DNA from: Nostoc sp. WHI
GTDB lineage: Bacteria > Cyanobacteriota > Cyanobacteriia > Cyanobacteriales > Nostocaceae
Direction of reading: 5' to 3'
Length of the DNA: 49,065 bases
Assembly: GCF_015714725.1 (NCBI RefSeq)
Contig: NZ_WBKM01000194.1
Span: forward strand, 1 to 49,065
Positions 17,701 through 26,157 of the stretch are shown here, piece after piece. Both the position numbers and the translations under genes were made by a program. Each line of letters starts with the position of its first letter. Position 1 is the stretch's first letter. The notes beneath the pieces were generated by a model. That model was not told where the DNA came from. It did no database searches and worked only from the letters and a program-made list of their open reading frames with translations.

Positions 17701-20167
17701 GCAACTGGTGTCCAAGTTTCAAGATCAGGAATACGAAGCAAAAGTCCTTATTGTCGTTTATCTTTTTATCACCCACTGGAAAGAGCCTGTAACAGCAACC
17801 CTCAAGCCATTACTAAAAGCTTATACCAGTGGGTTAGATAGCGGGGATTTGACCTATGCTGGTTATGCCGCCCACGCTTATTGCTTCCAGGCTTATATCG
17901 TTGGTCAAGAATTAACCAAACTAGCTCATGAATTCGCAATTTATGGGGCAGCAATAGAAAAAATTAACCAAAAAGCCGCACTCAATTATCACAATATTTA
18001 CCACCAAATAGTTTTGAATTTAATTGAGTCAAAAACTACTCCTTGGGAATTAGTTGGCACAGCTTACGATGAAAGGTCAATGCTGGCTTTACATGAGCAA
18101 AGTAATGATGGCACTAGTTTATGGAATTTCTTTGTCAACAAATTGATGCTTTGTTATCTGTTTCAAGCATTGGATTTGGCGGTGGAATATGCTGTCAAAG
18201 CTAAACAATATTCCGCTTCAGGATATGCTACGGTGATTGTCCCACTATTGAACCTTTATGATTCGCTGCTGCAACTGGCTTTATTTCCTACGTCGTCAGC
18301 CGAAGAACAACAGAGGATATTACAGCAGGTAGCAGAAAATCAGGACATCATGCAACAGTGGGCAAATTATGCACCCATGAATCATCTGCATCGATTTCAG
18401 TTGGTGGAGGCAGAAAAGTATCGAGTTTTAGCAGAAAAAACCGCAGCAATGGAATTTTACGATCGCGCCATTTCTGTTGCTAGAGAAAATGGCTACATCC
18501 AAGAAGCAGCACTTAGTAATGAACTGGCTGCCAAATTCTACCTCGACTGGGGCAAAGAAAAAGTTGCCCAAGCATACATGGAAGAAGCATACTACTGCTA
18601 TGCTCGTTGGGGTGCAAAAACCAAAGTAGAAGATTTAGAACAACGCTACCCAGAACTTCTACGGGTGATTCTGCAACAGAAAACCCTCAAGTTCAACTCG
18701 CAAGAAACACTGTATTATACTGTGATATCCAGTGCCTCTATTCACTCCTCAACCCAGATATCAAGTTCCTCCAGCAGCATCAATTCGTCGCTGGATTTTG
18801 GATCTGTCTTTAAAGCCTCCCAAGCCATCTCTACCGCAATTCAGTTGGATCAGTTAATCCAGACACTAACTCAGATTATTCTCGAAAATGCTGGTGCTGA
18901 TCGGTGTGCATTAATCCTCTTTCAGGATGGGTCATGGCAAGTGCGGGCGATCGCCACCCTAGAAGGCACTATGTTGCAAACAGCACCTTTAGATAATCAT
19001 CCTGGTGTTCCAGTCAAACTGATCCAGTATGTAAAAAACACTCTAGAAACAGTTGTAATTGACGATCTCAAAACCCATCTGCCTAGTGTGATTGGGGAAT
19101 ATATGCGCCAGCATCAACCCAAGAGTGCGCTGTGTATGCCAATTCGCAATCAAGGGCAGTTACTAGGGATTTTGTACTTAGAAAATCAGCTAACAATGGG
19201 TGCATTTGTGGGCGATCGCCTAGATGTCCTACAATTATTAACCACCCAAGCGGCGATTTCCCTAGAAAATGCCCTACTCTACAATACTCTAGAGCGAAAA
19301 GTAGAGCAGCGTACTCAAGAACTACACAATAAAAATCAGCAGTTGTCTCATACTCTCCAGGAATTACAACAAACCCAAACCCAATTGATTCAAGCTGAAA
19401 AAATGTCGAGTTTAGGGCAAATGGTCGCTGGGATTGCCCATGAAATTAATAACCCAGTCAACTTTATCTCCGGCAATATGAACCATCTCAAAAATTATTT
19501 TCAGGACTTGCTAGACAGTATTAGTCTCTATCAGCAGCAATACCCACAACCCACTTCCGAAATTCAAGCTTATCTTCAGGACAGGGATTTAGATTATGTG
19601 ATCAAAGACATACCAAATCTGCTGGATTCAATCCAACAAGGTAGTCAACGTATTCAACATATTGTCTTATCTCTGCGGAATTTTGCCCGCCTTGATGAAG
19701 CAGATATCAAAGCCGTAAACATTCACGAGGGTATTGAGAATACGCTGTTAATTCTGCAACACCGACTCAGTAAAATTCAAATCATCAAAGACTATAATGA
19801 TCTCCCACAAGTGAGTTGTCACGCCAAACAAATCAATCAAGTAATTCTGAATATCTTGAATAACGCCATTGATGCCTTAAATGAAGCACAAATCACAACT
19901 CCTACTATTACAATTCGTACCAAACTGAGCAATTCTCTAACTAAGAGTGTGAGCATTCACATTGCCGATAATGGTACTGGAATTTCTGAGGAAATCCAAA
20001 AACGAGTATTTGACCCTTTCTTCACTACAAAAGCTGTGGGTAAAGGAACGGGATTAGGATTAGCAGTTGCCTACTCCATTATGTCAACTCATGGCGGACA
20101 AATTAACCTCGTTTCTAAATTAGGACAAGGGACGGAATTTGAAATTATTCTACCTGTCGAAGGATGA
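14762..20167 (+). CDS. Multi-domain signalling kinase: Ser/Thr kinase - AAA ATPase - GAF - histidine kinase
   Basis: 1801 residues. Residues 8-270 form a Hanks-type kinase (Lys in VVIKLLK, catalytic HKDIKPANIL, DFS in place of DFG, GTLAYISPEQTGRMNRG). About 305-480 hold an AAA/NB-ATPase (P-loop GFSGIGKTA, Walker B VIFLDDLQWAD), followed by a long helical, TPR-like region. A GAF domain lies at about 1345-1500, a short coiled coil follows, then HisKA with MVAGIAHEINNPVNFISGNM (phospho-His near 1560) and HATPase (NILNNAIDAL, DNGTGIS, GTGLGLAVAYSIM). This hybrid Ser/Thr-His kinase type (HstK-like) is abundant in filamentous cyanobacteria. The response regulator 600 bp downstream lacks its Asp, so the cognate receiver is unknown. 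Ligand unknown. Confidence 0.93.
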   Translation: MISTVISIPGYQVSEELYNGSRTLVYRAVREIDSLPVVIKLLKNPYPSFSELVQFRNQYTIAKNLNSPLIIQTYSLEPYQNGYALVMQDFGGISLKTEMGGKQHPLMEFLLLTISLCDTLDILIRDRIIHKDIKPANILINPETKQVKLIDFSIASLLPRETQTLISPHVLEGTLAYISPEQTGRMNRGIDYRTDFYSLGVTFYELLTGELPFQSEDAMELVHCHIAKAPPLVHQINSKIPSVLSEIVNKLMAKNAENRYQSALGLKYDLEKCLVQLKETGKIETFPIAQRDACDCFIISDKLYGREAEIETLLKAFERVSKGTTEIMLVAGFSGIGKTAVVNEVHKPIVGQRGYFIKGKYDQFNRNIPFSAFVQAFRDLMGQLLSETDTHLQQWQDQIITALGENAQVIIEVIPELERIIGFQPHAVELSGMAAQNRFNLLFQKFIQVFTTPEHPLVIFLDDLQWADSASLKLMQLLMDESQKGYLLLLGAYRDNEVFPAHPLMLTLDEIANAGAKINKITLSPLCQVSVNQLVADTLICQPELAQLLMQLVYQKTKGNPFFTTQFLKALHEDNYIQFNFQIGQWQCDIAQVKQLALTDDVVEFMVQQLQKLPAPTQEVLKLAACIGNQFDLHTLAIIYQQSQAETAVALWKALQFGLILPTSEVYKFYVGQENQAPNQKIAHSVTYKFLHDRVQQAAYSLIPEDHKQTTHVKIGRLLWQNTPEAELENQIFAIANQLNIGIEHFHQPIERHELAQLNFIAGKKAKASTAYNSALAYLKIGIQLLSSDPWESDYNLTLSLYSEATEASYLCGELDAMEDFAQEILQHAKTVTDTAKVYEVKIEAYTAQGKFLAAIDTAMQFLQPIGIEFPQEPTTEDFVLALQETQASLSGKTVAELVDLPEMQNLELRAALRVLVKVNSPTYLAKPELNRLVVLKKATLCVKYGNTSASAFAYSGYGLMLCGQPSSISTGYEFGKLALQLVSKFQDQEYEAKVLIVVYLFITHWKEPVTATLKPLLKAYTSGLDSGDLTYAGYAAHAYCFQAYIVGQELTKLAHEFAIYGAAIEKINQKAALNYHNIYHQIVLNLIESKTTPWELVGTAYDERSMLALHEQSNDGTSLWNFFVNKLMLCYLFQALDLAVEYAVKAKQYSASGYATVIVPLLNLYDSLLQLALFPTSSAEEQQRILQQVAENQDIMQQWANYAPMNHLHRFQLVEAEKYRVLAEKTAAMEFYDRAISVARENGYIQEAALSNELAAKFYLDWGKEKVAQAYMEEAYYCYARWGAKTKVEDLEQRYPELLRVILQQKTLKFNSQETLYYTVISSASIHSSTQISSSSSSINSSLDFGSVFKASQAISTAIQLDQLIQTLTQIILENAGADRCALILFQDGSWQVRAIATLEGTMLQTAPLDNHPGVPVKLIQYVKNTLETVVIDDLKTHLPSVIGEYMRQHQPKSALCMPIRNQGQLLGILYLENQLTMGAFVGDRLDVLQLLTTQAAISLENALLYNTLERKVEQRTQELHNKNQQLSHTLQELQQTQTQLIQAEKMSSLGQMVAGIAHEINNPVNFISGNMNHLKNYFQDLLDSISLYQQQYPQPTSEIQAYLQDRDLDYVIKDIPNLLDSIQQGSQRIQHIVLSLRNFARLDEADIKAVNIHEGIENTLLILQHRLSKIQIIKDYNDLPQVSCHAKQINQVILNILNNAIDALNEAQITTPTITIRTKLSNSLTKSVSIHIADNGTGISEEIQKRVFDPFFTTKAVGKGTGLGLAVAYSIMSTHGGQINLVSKLGQGTEFEIILPVEG

Positions 20168-20176
20168 TGTATTACC

Positions 20177-20590
20177 TCAATTGGGTGTACTGGTGCCACC
20201 ATTGCGGTCACGCAAATACTCCCAAATTCTGCGGATTTCTTCTTGAAAGGTTTGGCGATCGCGTTCGGCTTGTTGGCGATCGCGTTCGGCTTGCAGCAAA
20301 GAAGCAAGCAAGATTTCACGATCTTGGTCAGTTTGAAGTTCAACTTCCCTTGTCGCTTGGCGATCGCGTTCGGCAACACGTAGTGCTTCTTGGTGTAAAC
20401 GGGCAATATCACCTAATTCTCGAATACTGCGCTCTAATCGGGCGATGGTTTGGTAGTTGCCCCGTGTTTCCCTTCGATTGGCATCTTGTATTGTACGGAT
20501 TAGGTCTAGTTGGTCGCCTACTTCTTCTAAGCGAGTGTCAATATCGTCCAGTCTGACGCTGATATCTTCTGGTTGACCCGAAGAAGTCAT
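20177..20590 (-). CDS. Coiled-coil hypothetical protein with HIP1-encoded AERDRQ repeats
   Basis: 137 residues from ATG 20590 (a GTG at 20602 would add four residues). Highly charged and predicted almost wholly helical; the first 40 residues have heptads (DISVRLDDIDTRLEEVGDQL). The stretch AERDRQ recurs three or four times because the DNA repeats GCGATCGCGTTCGGC, which contains HIP1. It resembles the 35615 protein in size, N-terminal heptads and helical layout. Function unknown. Convergent with the multi-domain kinase, with 9 bp between stops. Confidence 0.7.
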   Translation of the reverse strand: MTSSGQPEDISVRLDDIDTRLEEVGDQLDLIRTIQDANRRETRGNYQTIARLERSIRELGDIARLHQEALRVAERDRQATREVELQTDQDREILLASLLQAERDRQQAERDRQTFQEEIRRIWEYLRDRNGGTSTPN

Positions 20591-20774
20591 GATGTCTTTC
20601 ACCTCTGTTTACCTTCCATAATGCCACAAAACCCCAACTTTCAATACTTCTCGGTTAAGCTCTAAGCATTGATCAAGCTTTTAACCCCAAGTTTGTGTAT
20701 TTAGGATGAATACATATTCCGCTCCATCCGTTGCAATAGAGATAGCAAACTATAGCAGGTAACAAAGGGGCGGC

Positions 20775-21212
20775 ATGACAACAGATCAAAAAATCAACCA
20801 AGAAACTGAGTTAAATTTGTTCCAGGATCTTATTGGAATCCTAATATTACTGGTAGAGGATGAGCCAGATATTGCAGACTTGCTCATCTTCATCTTGGAA
20901 GCAGCAGGTGCAGAGGTGATGGCTTTGACCGATGCAGAAGCAGCCCTTGATTTGGTGGAATCGCTTCATCCTGATATTCTATTGTGCAATATGAAGTTGC
21001 CCCATCATGATGGAAATTGGTTAATTGAGCAAATTCGAGTGCATTCTTGCCCATCCATAAGACAGTTGCCTGCGATCGCAATTACTTCTTATACACGGGA
21101 GGTATCAAGTCATAAGTCTTTAAATGCTGGTTTTAATCAATTTCTAGCCAAACTTGAGAGTCCAGATAAAATCGTAGATGAAATTGTTCACCTGCTATCT
21201 ATTGCTCGTTAA
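20775..21212 (+). CDS. Response-regulator receiver domain lacking the phospho-acceptor Asp
   Basis: 145 residues, a stand-alone CheY-like domain. The acidic pair is present (LVEDEPD, Glu28-Asp29), as are the Thr/Ser switch region (AITSYT) and the conserved Lys (FLAKLESP). The phospho-acceptor position, normally Asp in LLxDxxMP, is Asn72 (ILLCNMKLPHHDG). It therefore probably cannot be phosphorylated in the usual way and may act as a pseudo-receiver that titrates or docks a kinase. It resembles the C-terminal receiver of the hybrid kinase at 46869-49052. Start supported by AAAGGGG upstream of the ATG. Confidence 0.85.
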   Translation: MTTDQKINQETELNLFQDLIGILILLVEDEPDIADLLIFILEAAGAEVMALTDAEAALDLVESLHPDILLCNMKLPHHDGNWLIEQIRVHSCPSIRQLPAIAITSYTREVSSHKSLNAGFNQFLAKLESPDKIVDEIVHLLSIAR

Positions 21213-21369
21213 ATATAACTATCCAGTCTTCATCTCGTTTTTAACGCTAATTTCACCCAATCCATTTGTAATAGTACACAGTTTGGTGTGTACTATTACA
21301 AATAACTCTACCTTTGGAATCATATAACCCTAAGTGGGTAGGGTGAGATGTGGGATATATTTATTAACC

Positions 21370-22683
21370 TTATTGAAAACCTTTTGTTGACTTTTTCTGC
21401 CCCTTACTCTTGGGCTTAGATTTGTTAACTTCTCCTAAAGCTTCTTGAAATAAGTTGTGTAAATGTATGGGGACGCTAGCAATTTCTGGTAATTCTGGCT
21501 CAATAGGTTTATTAAAATCTTGCAACAGGGCATCTAAGTCACTTTCAAGGCGAAACTCTGGACGTTGCAGATACATCTGCAACACCTTTTCTAACTGAGT
21601 TGGATACTGTTGCGCTAACCGATGCCAGATAAAAGCGTTAATACTTTTATCTTCGAGGTAATAGCGAATTAATTTTTCAGCACCTTCAATACTTTGCCAA
21701 TTCTCTGCCGCTAAAATTGCTTGTACCTTACTATATGTTGGTAAAAACATTTGTCCCCAACGGGGATGAGAAAGAGCCGTTACCTGTTCTGCTTTCTTGA
21801 GTTCGGCAGGCAAATCAACCTTTGGCATGACCATTTTGCTGTTAAACATTTGAGAAACTACGTTTGAGTCAGCACCAAATTCTTCTGCTGCTGCTTTGAT
21901 TTCCTCGTCTCCAATGCCAGCTGCTTCTGCTACTTCAGCTAAAGATTTGGAAGTATCAATTCCTGCTGCTGCCAAGGTCTTTTCAGTAATTACTCCTTGT
22001 AACTCCGCTATTTTTTTATTAAGATGGTATCCAGATAAGGTAATTTCATCAGTGCTAAAAAAGTCCACAAACTGCTGATGATATTTTGCTACTGATTGCC
22101 AAGCTTCCTCTAGCAAATCTGGAGCATCGCTGTAAAGATTACTTTTATAGTTTTCTTTAAAATTACCAATTGCTACAGCGAGTTTTGGTTTACCCAATTT
22201 ACCCATCACTGTGTAGGGGCCAGAAAACATCCAGTAGCTATTAGTAACAGGAGAAATGCGAGTTAGTAAGATTTCTCCTACTTTCAACCGAGATATTGCT
22301 TGTAGGGTTTGAGTATTGTTTGGCTTGACAATGTAGCGTTTGTCTGTTAGCCAGTTCGTCAACTCAAAGCCATCAGGTAGAATGTTAGCGATCGCAAATA
22401 AGCCAATAAAACTATGATGCCAGCTGTTGATCAGATTGCGATCGCTTTCTTCTAAATCTGGATGGCTGGCGATAAACAACTCTAATGGTGACTTATCACC
22501 AACTTTCCCTGCTGTCAGAAAGCTATCGATAGTTAAGTCCTGCTGTGTACTATCTCCACTTCCCCGGCGCAACTGTGCTGCTGCGTAAGTTTCCAGTGCT
22601 TGTGCCAGTTCGCCTTCAGCATCAAGGACAAAATCAACTAAAGCTTGTTTTAATTCGTGCGATCGTTCTAATATGACATCCAC
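21370..22683 (-). CDS. Conserved-looking hypothetical protein, 437 residues
   Basis: GTG start. I do not recognise a family. No signal peptide or membrane helix. Residues 1-130 are helical and acidic, 130-190 look like a small beta domain (VGEILLTRISPVTNSYWMFSGP), residues 225-290 are Ala/Glu-rich helix (AGIDTSKSLAEVAEAAGI), and the C-terminus is a Lys-rich tail (KSKPKSKGQKKSTKGF). Composition and codon use match neighbouring core genes and it contains HIP1 sites, so it is probably an old resident gene. A cytoplasmic role, possibly nucleic-acid related because of the basic tail, is only a guess. Confidence 0.7.
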   Translation of the reverse strand: MDVILERSHELKQALVDFVLDAEGELAQALETYAAAQLRRGSGDSTQQDLTIDSFLTAGKVGDKSPLELFIASHPDLEESDRNLINSWHHSFIGLFAIANILPDGFELTNWLTDKRYIVKPNNTQTLQAISRLKVGEILLTRISPVTNSYWMFSGPYTVMGKLGKPKLAVAIGNFKENYKSNLYSDAPDLLEEAWQSVAKYHQQFVDFFSTDEITLSGYHLNKKIAELQGVITEKTLAAAGIDTSKSLAEVAEAAGIGDEEIKAAAEEFGADSNVVSQMFNSKMVMPKVDLPAELKKAEQVTALSHPRWGQMFLPTYSKVQAILAAENWQSIEGAEKLIRYYLEDKSINAFIWHRLAQQYPTQLEKVLQMYLQRPEFRLESDLDALLQDFNKPIEPELPEIASVPIHLHNLFQEALGEVNKSKPKSKGQKKSTKGFQ

Positions 22684-22827
22684 AAGTTAATCTCTCGGTG
22701 CAACAGACGTAAATTATAGCTTTTAAGAGAATTACAGCATCTAGCAATAGCTAGATTTCTGATTAGGAGATTTAGCCGTCAGCTTCTCTTAAACTAGATA
22801 CAAGGTTACAACACAAGGTCAGTACAA

Positions 22828-23406
22828 ATGGTTGCAAATGTCAGTTATAGCTATATTTCTCCTGAAGATTATCTAAAAGCAGAAGAAACCAGCCCTATCA
22901 AGCATGAATATCGGCAAGGAGAGGTTTATGCAATGGCGGGGGCAAGTAATAGTCATGTTATCATTTCTCTTAATGTTGCTTCAATGTTGAGAAATCATTT
23001 GCGTGGGAGTGGATGTCAAGCTTATATATCGTCACATATTGAGTCTCTTAACATTTATTACTACCCTGATGTCATTGTAAGTTGTGACCAACGAGATAAA
23101 GCTTTTGATAACTTTCTACGTTATCCCTGTTTAATTGTAGAAGTGCTATCTCCTTCAACAGAAGCCTTTGACAGAGGTGATAAATTTGCTGACTACCGAC
23201 ATCTGGAGTCACTTCAAGAATATGTGCTTGTAAGTCAAACGCGGATGAATTTGGAGTGTTTTCGCCGTAACCCAGAGGGACAATGGGTACTTTATCCCTA
23301 TGCACAAGGGAATAATATACATCTGGCAAGTGTAGATTTTAAGTGTGCTGTTACAGATGTGTACGAAGATGTCACTTTTGAATTTCTTTCTACTGAACTT
23401 GGCTAA
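22828..23406 (+). CDS. Uma2 family (DUF820) putative endonuclease
   Basis: 192 residues. Matches the Uma2 family, very numerous in cyanobacteria, with a PD-(D/E)XK-like fold: SPEDYLKAEETSPIKHEYRQ, GEVYAMAGAS, YYPDVIVSC (core Asp), PCLIVEVLSPSTEAFDRGDK (core Glu) and DYRHLESLQEYVLV. The key acidic residues are intact. Their biological role is not established; many copies sit near mobile or repeat-rich DNA. A second, broken copy lies at 32590-32945 on the other strand. Confidence 0.9.
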   Translation: MVANVSYSYISPEDYLKAEETSPIKHEYRQGEVYAMAGASNSHVIISLNVASMLRNHLRGSGCQAYISSHIESLNIYYYPDVIVSCDQRDKAFDNFLRYPCLIVEVLSPSTEAFDRGDKFADYRHLESLQEYVLVSQTRMNLECFRRNPEGQWVLYPYAQGNNIHLASVDFKCAVTDVYEDVTFEFLSTELG

Positions 23407-23497
23407 GTTGAGAAGATTGTGTGAAGCGATTAATCACATTGTATATTGGGTAATTGCCGAATAATACACCAAGGATGATTATTTGAGGTTGGTATTA

Positions 23498-23543
23498 TAG
23501 GCTAATCCCTTCCACTTGGTGGGGATGTGTTAGAAATAGCCTA
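23498..23543. repeat. Imperfect hairpin in an intergenic region
   Basis: TAGGCTA (23498-23504) pairs with TAGCCTA (23537-23543), and inside it ATCC/GGAT and CCAC/GTGG can pair around a TTG loop, leaving a 10-nt bulge. It has no T-run for a terminator. Could be a small mobile palindrome or a structured RNA; only one copy seen here. Confidence 0.35.
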
Positions 23544-23585
23544 GACGCGCAGTAGCTTGGCGTCAGATATCACTCTGTTTGTTTT

Positions 23586-24212
23586 CTATGTGTCAAAAGT
23601 ATACTGGGTCTTGGCTCCATTTTTCAAATTAACCTTCTCCTCAAACTTTGACCCGTCTTGATGAGATGAAAACTTTTCACTGCTGTGATAACTTCTTCGC
23701 CATTTTTCCAGATGATTGATAGATATTGATTTAGATGTGACATTCACACCATTTCCTCGCCAAGCAACTTCTGAATCTGTTGTAAAAACCCCGCACTCTA
23801 ATTGCTCCAGTCTCATATTCCAATATTCACTAAATCGGCTTTTTAAAGTAATCACTTGCTCAAATACCTTGTTTCTGTGTTTATTTCTTCTTTTTCTTTC
23901 TGTCGCTCCTGTTGCTTCGGTATCAATAAACTTAGTTTCAATTAAAAACAAACTACCTTTAAAGGTCAGGAAAACAAAATCACATTTACCCAAATCTGTA
24001 TAATCTGAAATCGGAGATTTTTCAAATAACAACAATTCAGCGCACGAGGGAAACAAGTCTTTAATATTCAGAAATAAATAAGCTTGTAATAAAAGTTCCT
24101 TATCATAAGGAAACAAGATTACCCCTTCAAAAAATTTTTGAATGTCCTCCTGAGTTTGAGGTTGAATTATTTTACAGTATGAAACAAATTTATGTAGATC
24201 GTTGACAATCAT
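23586..24212 (-). CDS. Hypothetical protein with a possible PD-(D/E)XK nuclease motif
   Basis: About 208 residues (ATG 24212, or TTG 24215 with AAGGAG seven bases upstream). Not a named family that I know. Residues 78-95, KCDFVFLTFKGSLFLIETKF, have the spacing of a PD-(D/E)XK core: Asp79, then Glu93-Thr-Lys95 at the end of a hydrophobic strand, followed by a Lys/Arg-rich helix (ERKRRNKHRNKVFEQV) where such folds carry a Gln or basic residue. The gene is AT-rich with no HIP1 site, unlike neighbours, and sits alone, which suggests a transferred defence-type nuclease or an orphan restriction-like protein. Activity is inference. Confidence 0.65.
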   Translation of the reverse strand: MIVNDLHKFVSYCKIIQPQTQEDIQKFFEGVILFPYDKELLLQAYLFLNIKDLFPSCAELLLFEKSPISDYTDLGKCDFVFLTFKGSLFLIETKFIDTEATGATERKRRNKHRNKVFEQVITLKSRFSEYWNMRLEQLECGVFTTDSEVAWRGNGVNVTSKSISINHLEKWRRSYHSSEKFSSHQDGSKFEEKVNLKNGAKTQYTFDT

Positions 24213-24411
24213 CAAGTTTTAACTCCTTCCCCCGGTCGCAGCCTTAATGGCTATGGCATAAAATGATACCATTGCCTTTAGGAAATTATCATCCGCATAA
24301 GTAACTAAAAAACCGATTGCAATCCTTAATACTTAAGGCAATTTACTGTTGACAGTTCAGTAAAACTGATTTTAAGCAGCTTTCGATACTGTGAACTTTT
24401 CACTTCTGGCA

Positions 24412-25764
24412 TCAGCTACCAGTCAGCGATTTTATATGAGCAAGAAAACTGGCATTTTGCAAAGCTTGAACAGCTATTCTAGAATCTTGTACACAAAATT
24501 GCCAACCCAAACGAATAAGTTTACGAGAATTTTCAGTTTGGATAATTCCAATTACTGGCATTTTTGCCTTTTCTTTGTCTCCTGAATGTTCTTGCAAAAT
24601 TGTTTTCAAGCGATGTAGTTCTTCGATATTACCTGCTTGCTGGGGAGTTAATTCCACCATCACCATTTGTACTGTTTCCACTGGTTCTACATCTTCAAGG
24701 ATAAATTGAGTTTGTTCGTCACGTCGATCTACTTTTCCCCAAATAATTAATCTGGTATCAACTTGCAGTAGGGAACTAATGCGTTCATAAGTTTTGGGAA
24801 AAACTACAGCTTCTGATTGTGTAGTTAAGTCTTCTATTTGCAAAATTGCCATCTGATCGCCTTTTTTAGTAACCACTTTTTTCACGTTATTCAACATGAC
24901 AACTGCACAAAGTTTTATTTCTTCCCTTTGTTCTCCGAGTTGCGAAAGGTTAATTGGTGTCAAAAGTGGCGCTATTTGCCGTAAGGATTTCAGTGGATGA
25001 TCTGATACATAAAAGCCTAATAATTCTTTCTCCTTCTGTAACTTTTCTTGTGGGGGGAAATCCATTACGGGTTTAGTTTTGGGAGCAGTTTCAAGGGCAT
25101 TATTTGCTCTTTTATTCTGAGTCGAAGAAAATCCGTCGCCCAATAAATCAAAGAGATTTCCTTGACCACTAGCTCTGTCTTTAGCGCGAGATTGTGCCCA
25201 ATCATACACTAATTCTAAATCGTTAATTAACTGCTGGCGGTTTGGTTCAATTTTGTCAAAGGCTCCACAGTAAATTAGCGATTCCATAGTCCGGCGGTTA
25301 ACAGCGCGTAAATCGACGCGATCGCAAAAGTCCGCAAGGGATTTAAACTCTCCTGTCTCATTTCTCGCCTCTAAAATACAAGCGATCGCATTCTGCCCCA
25401 CGTTACGCACCGCCGAAAACCCAAACAGAATCTTTCCTGCCGTCGGCGTAAAATCAACACCAGAACGATTAATATCTGGCGGATCTATCGGAATACCCAT
25501 ATTACTACAGTTAGTAATATATCTCTGCACCTTATCTGTATCGCCACTGTTCGCCGTCAACAGTGCCGCCATATATTCCAATGGGTAATTAGCTTTTAAA
25601 TATGCTGTTTGATAAGTTACATAACCATAGGCAGTCGAATGAGATTTATTAAAACAATTGGCAGCTATTAAACCATTTTTGATCGCAAAATTATGGTCAT
25701 GCTCAACCCCAATATCATAGACATTTTGTTTGCCTAAGTATTTGCGTGTGGCTATTTTAATCAT
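24412..25764 (-). CDS. dnaE: DNA polymerase III alpha subunit, C-terminal half with split-intein C fragment
   Basis: 450 residues. Residues 1-36 are the IntC half of the cyanobacterial split DnaE intein: MIKIATRKYLGKQNVYDIGV, then DHNFAIKNGLIAAN, with the terminal Asn36 and the +1 Cys37 of the extein (CFNKSHSTAYGYV). Residues 37-450 are the C-extein: the end of the polymerase core, a helix-hairpin-helix region, and an OB fold (KLCAVVMLNNVKKVVTKKG). The protein joins in trans to the DnaE-N product, encoded elsewhere, to form the replicative polymerase. The penultimate intein residue is Ala rather than the Ser I recall for Nostoc punctiforme. The ATG is fixed by IntC homology. Confidence 0.97.
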   Translation of the reverse strand: MIKIATRKYLGKQNVYDIGVEHDHNFAIKNGLIAANCFNKSHSTAYGYVTYQTAYLKANYPLEYMAALLTANSGDTDKVQRYITNCSNMGIPIDPPDINRSGVDFTPTAGKILFGFSAVRNVGQNAIACILEARNETGEFKSLADFCDRVDLRAVNRRTMESLIYCGAFDKIEPNRQQLINDLELVYDWAQSRAKDRASGQGNLFDLLGDGFSSTQNKRANNALETAPKTKPVMDFPPQEKLQKEKELLGFYVSDHPLKSLRQIAPLLTPINLSQLGEQREEIKLCAVVMLNNVKKVVTKKGDQMAILQIEDLTTQSEAVVFPKTYERISSLLQVDTRLIIWGKVDRRDEQTQFILEDVEPVETVQMVMVELTPQQAGNIEELHRLKTILQEHSGDKEKAKMPVIGIIQTENSRKLIRLGWQFCVQDSRIAVQALQNASFLAHIKSLTGS

Positions 25765-26157
25765 CCTACCCTACCCCCGAAAAATTTTGCGAAATTAATT
25801 AATTGATAAAATTATGAAACTTGTAATATTGATAGCGTGTATATTACAAAACTATATATATCCCTAGAAAACACTGCTATACTCCTACACGATAGTAGTT
25901 AATATATATCAAAACTTTGGCAAACTGTTCAATAGACAGTTTATAGCTATATATTTGCTGTTTTTCAAAACTTATTAAACACATTTGAATACACATTAAT
26001 CCGCTTAGTTAAGATCGGTGGGGACTAAGGCGTGTTTTCAAACTGGTTGTATCCTAAAAAAGATGCGATCGCTATATAGTCATGATCAACAGAGGAAATT
26101 GGGGTTGGAGGATCTCTTCTGCGTAAGCCTTAACATGTTTTCATGATCCTGAATGCT

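Noticed and set aside
20164..20556. 130-codon plus-strand frame
   Set aside because: Antisense to the coiled-coil gene; the minus-strand frame has the better start, composition and heptads.
23490..23545. CRISPR-like repeat
   Set aside because: Single copy with no spacer array.
25765..26157. Possible gene or RNA in the gap upstream of dnaE-C
   Set aside because: About 390 bp, AT-rich with one HIP1 site; no credible frame or structured motif seen.
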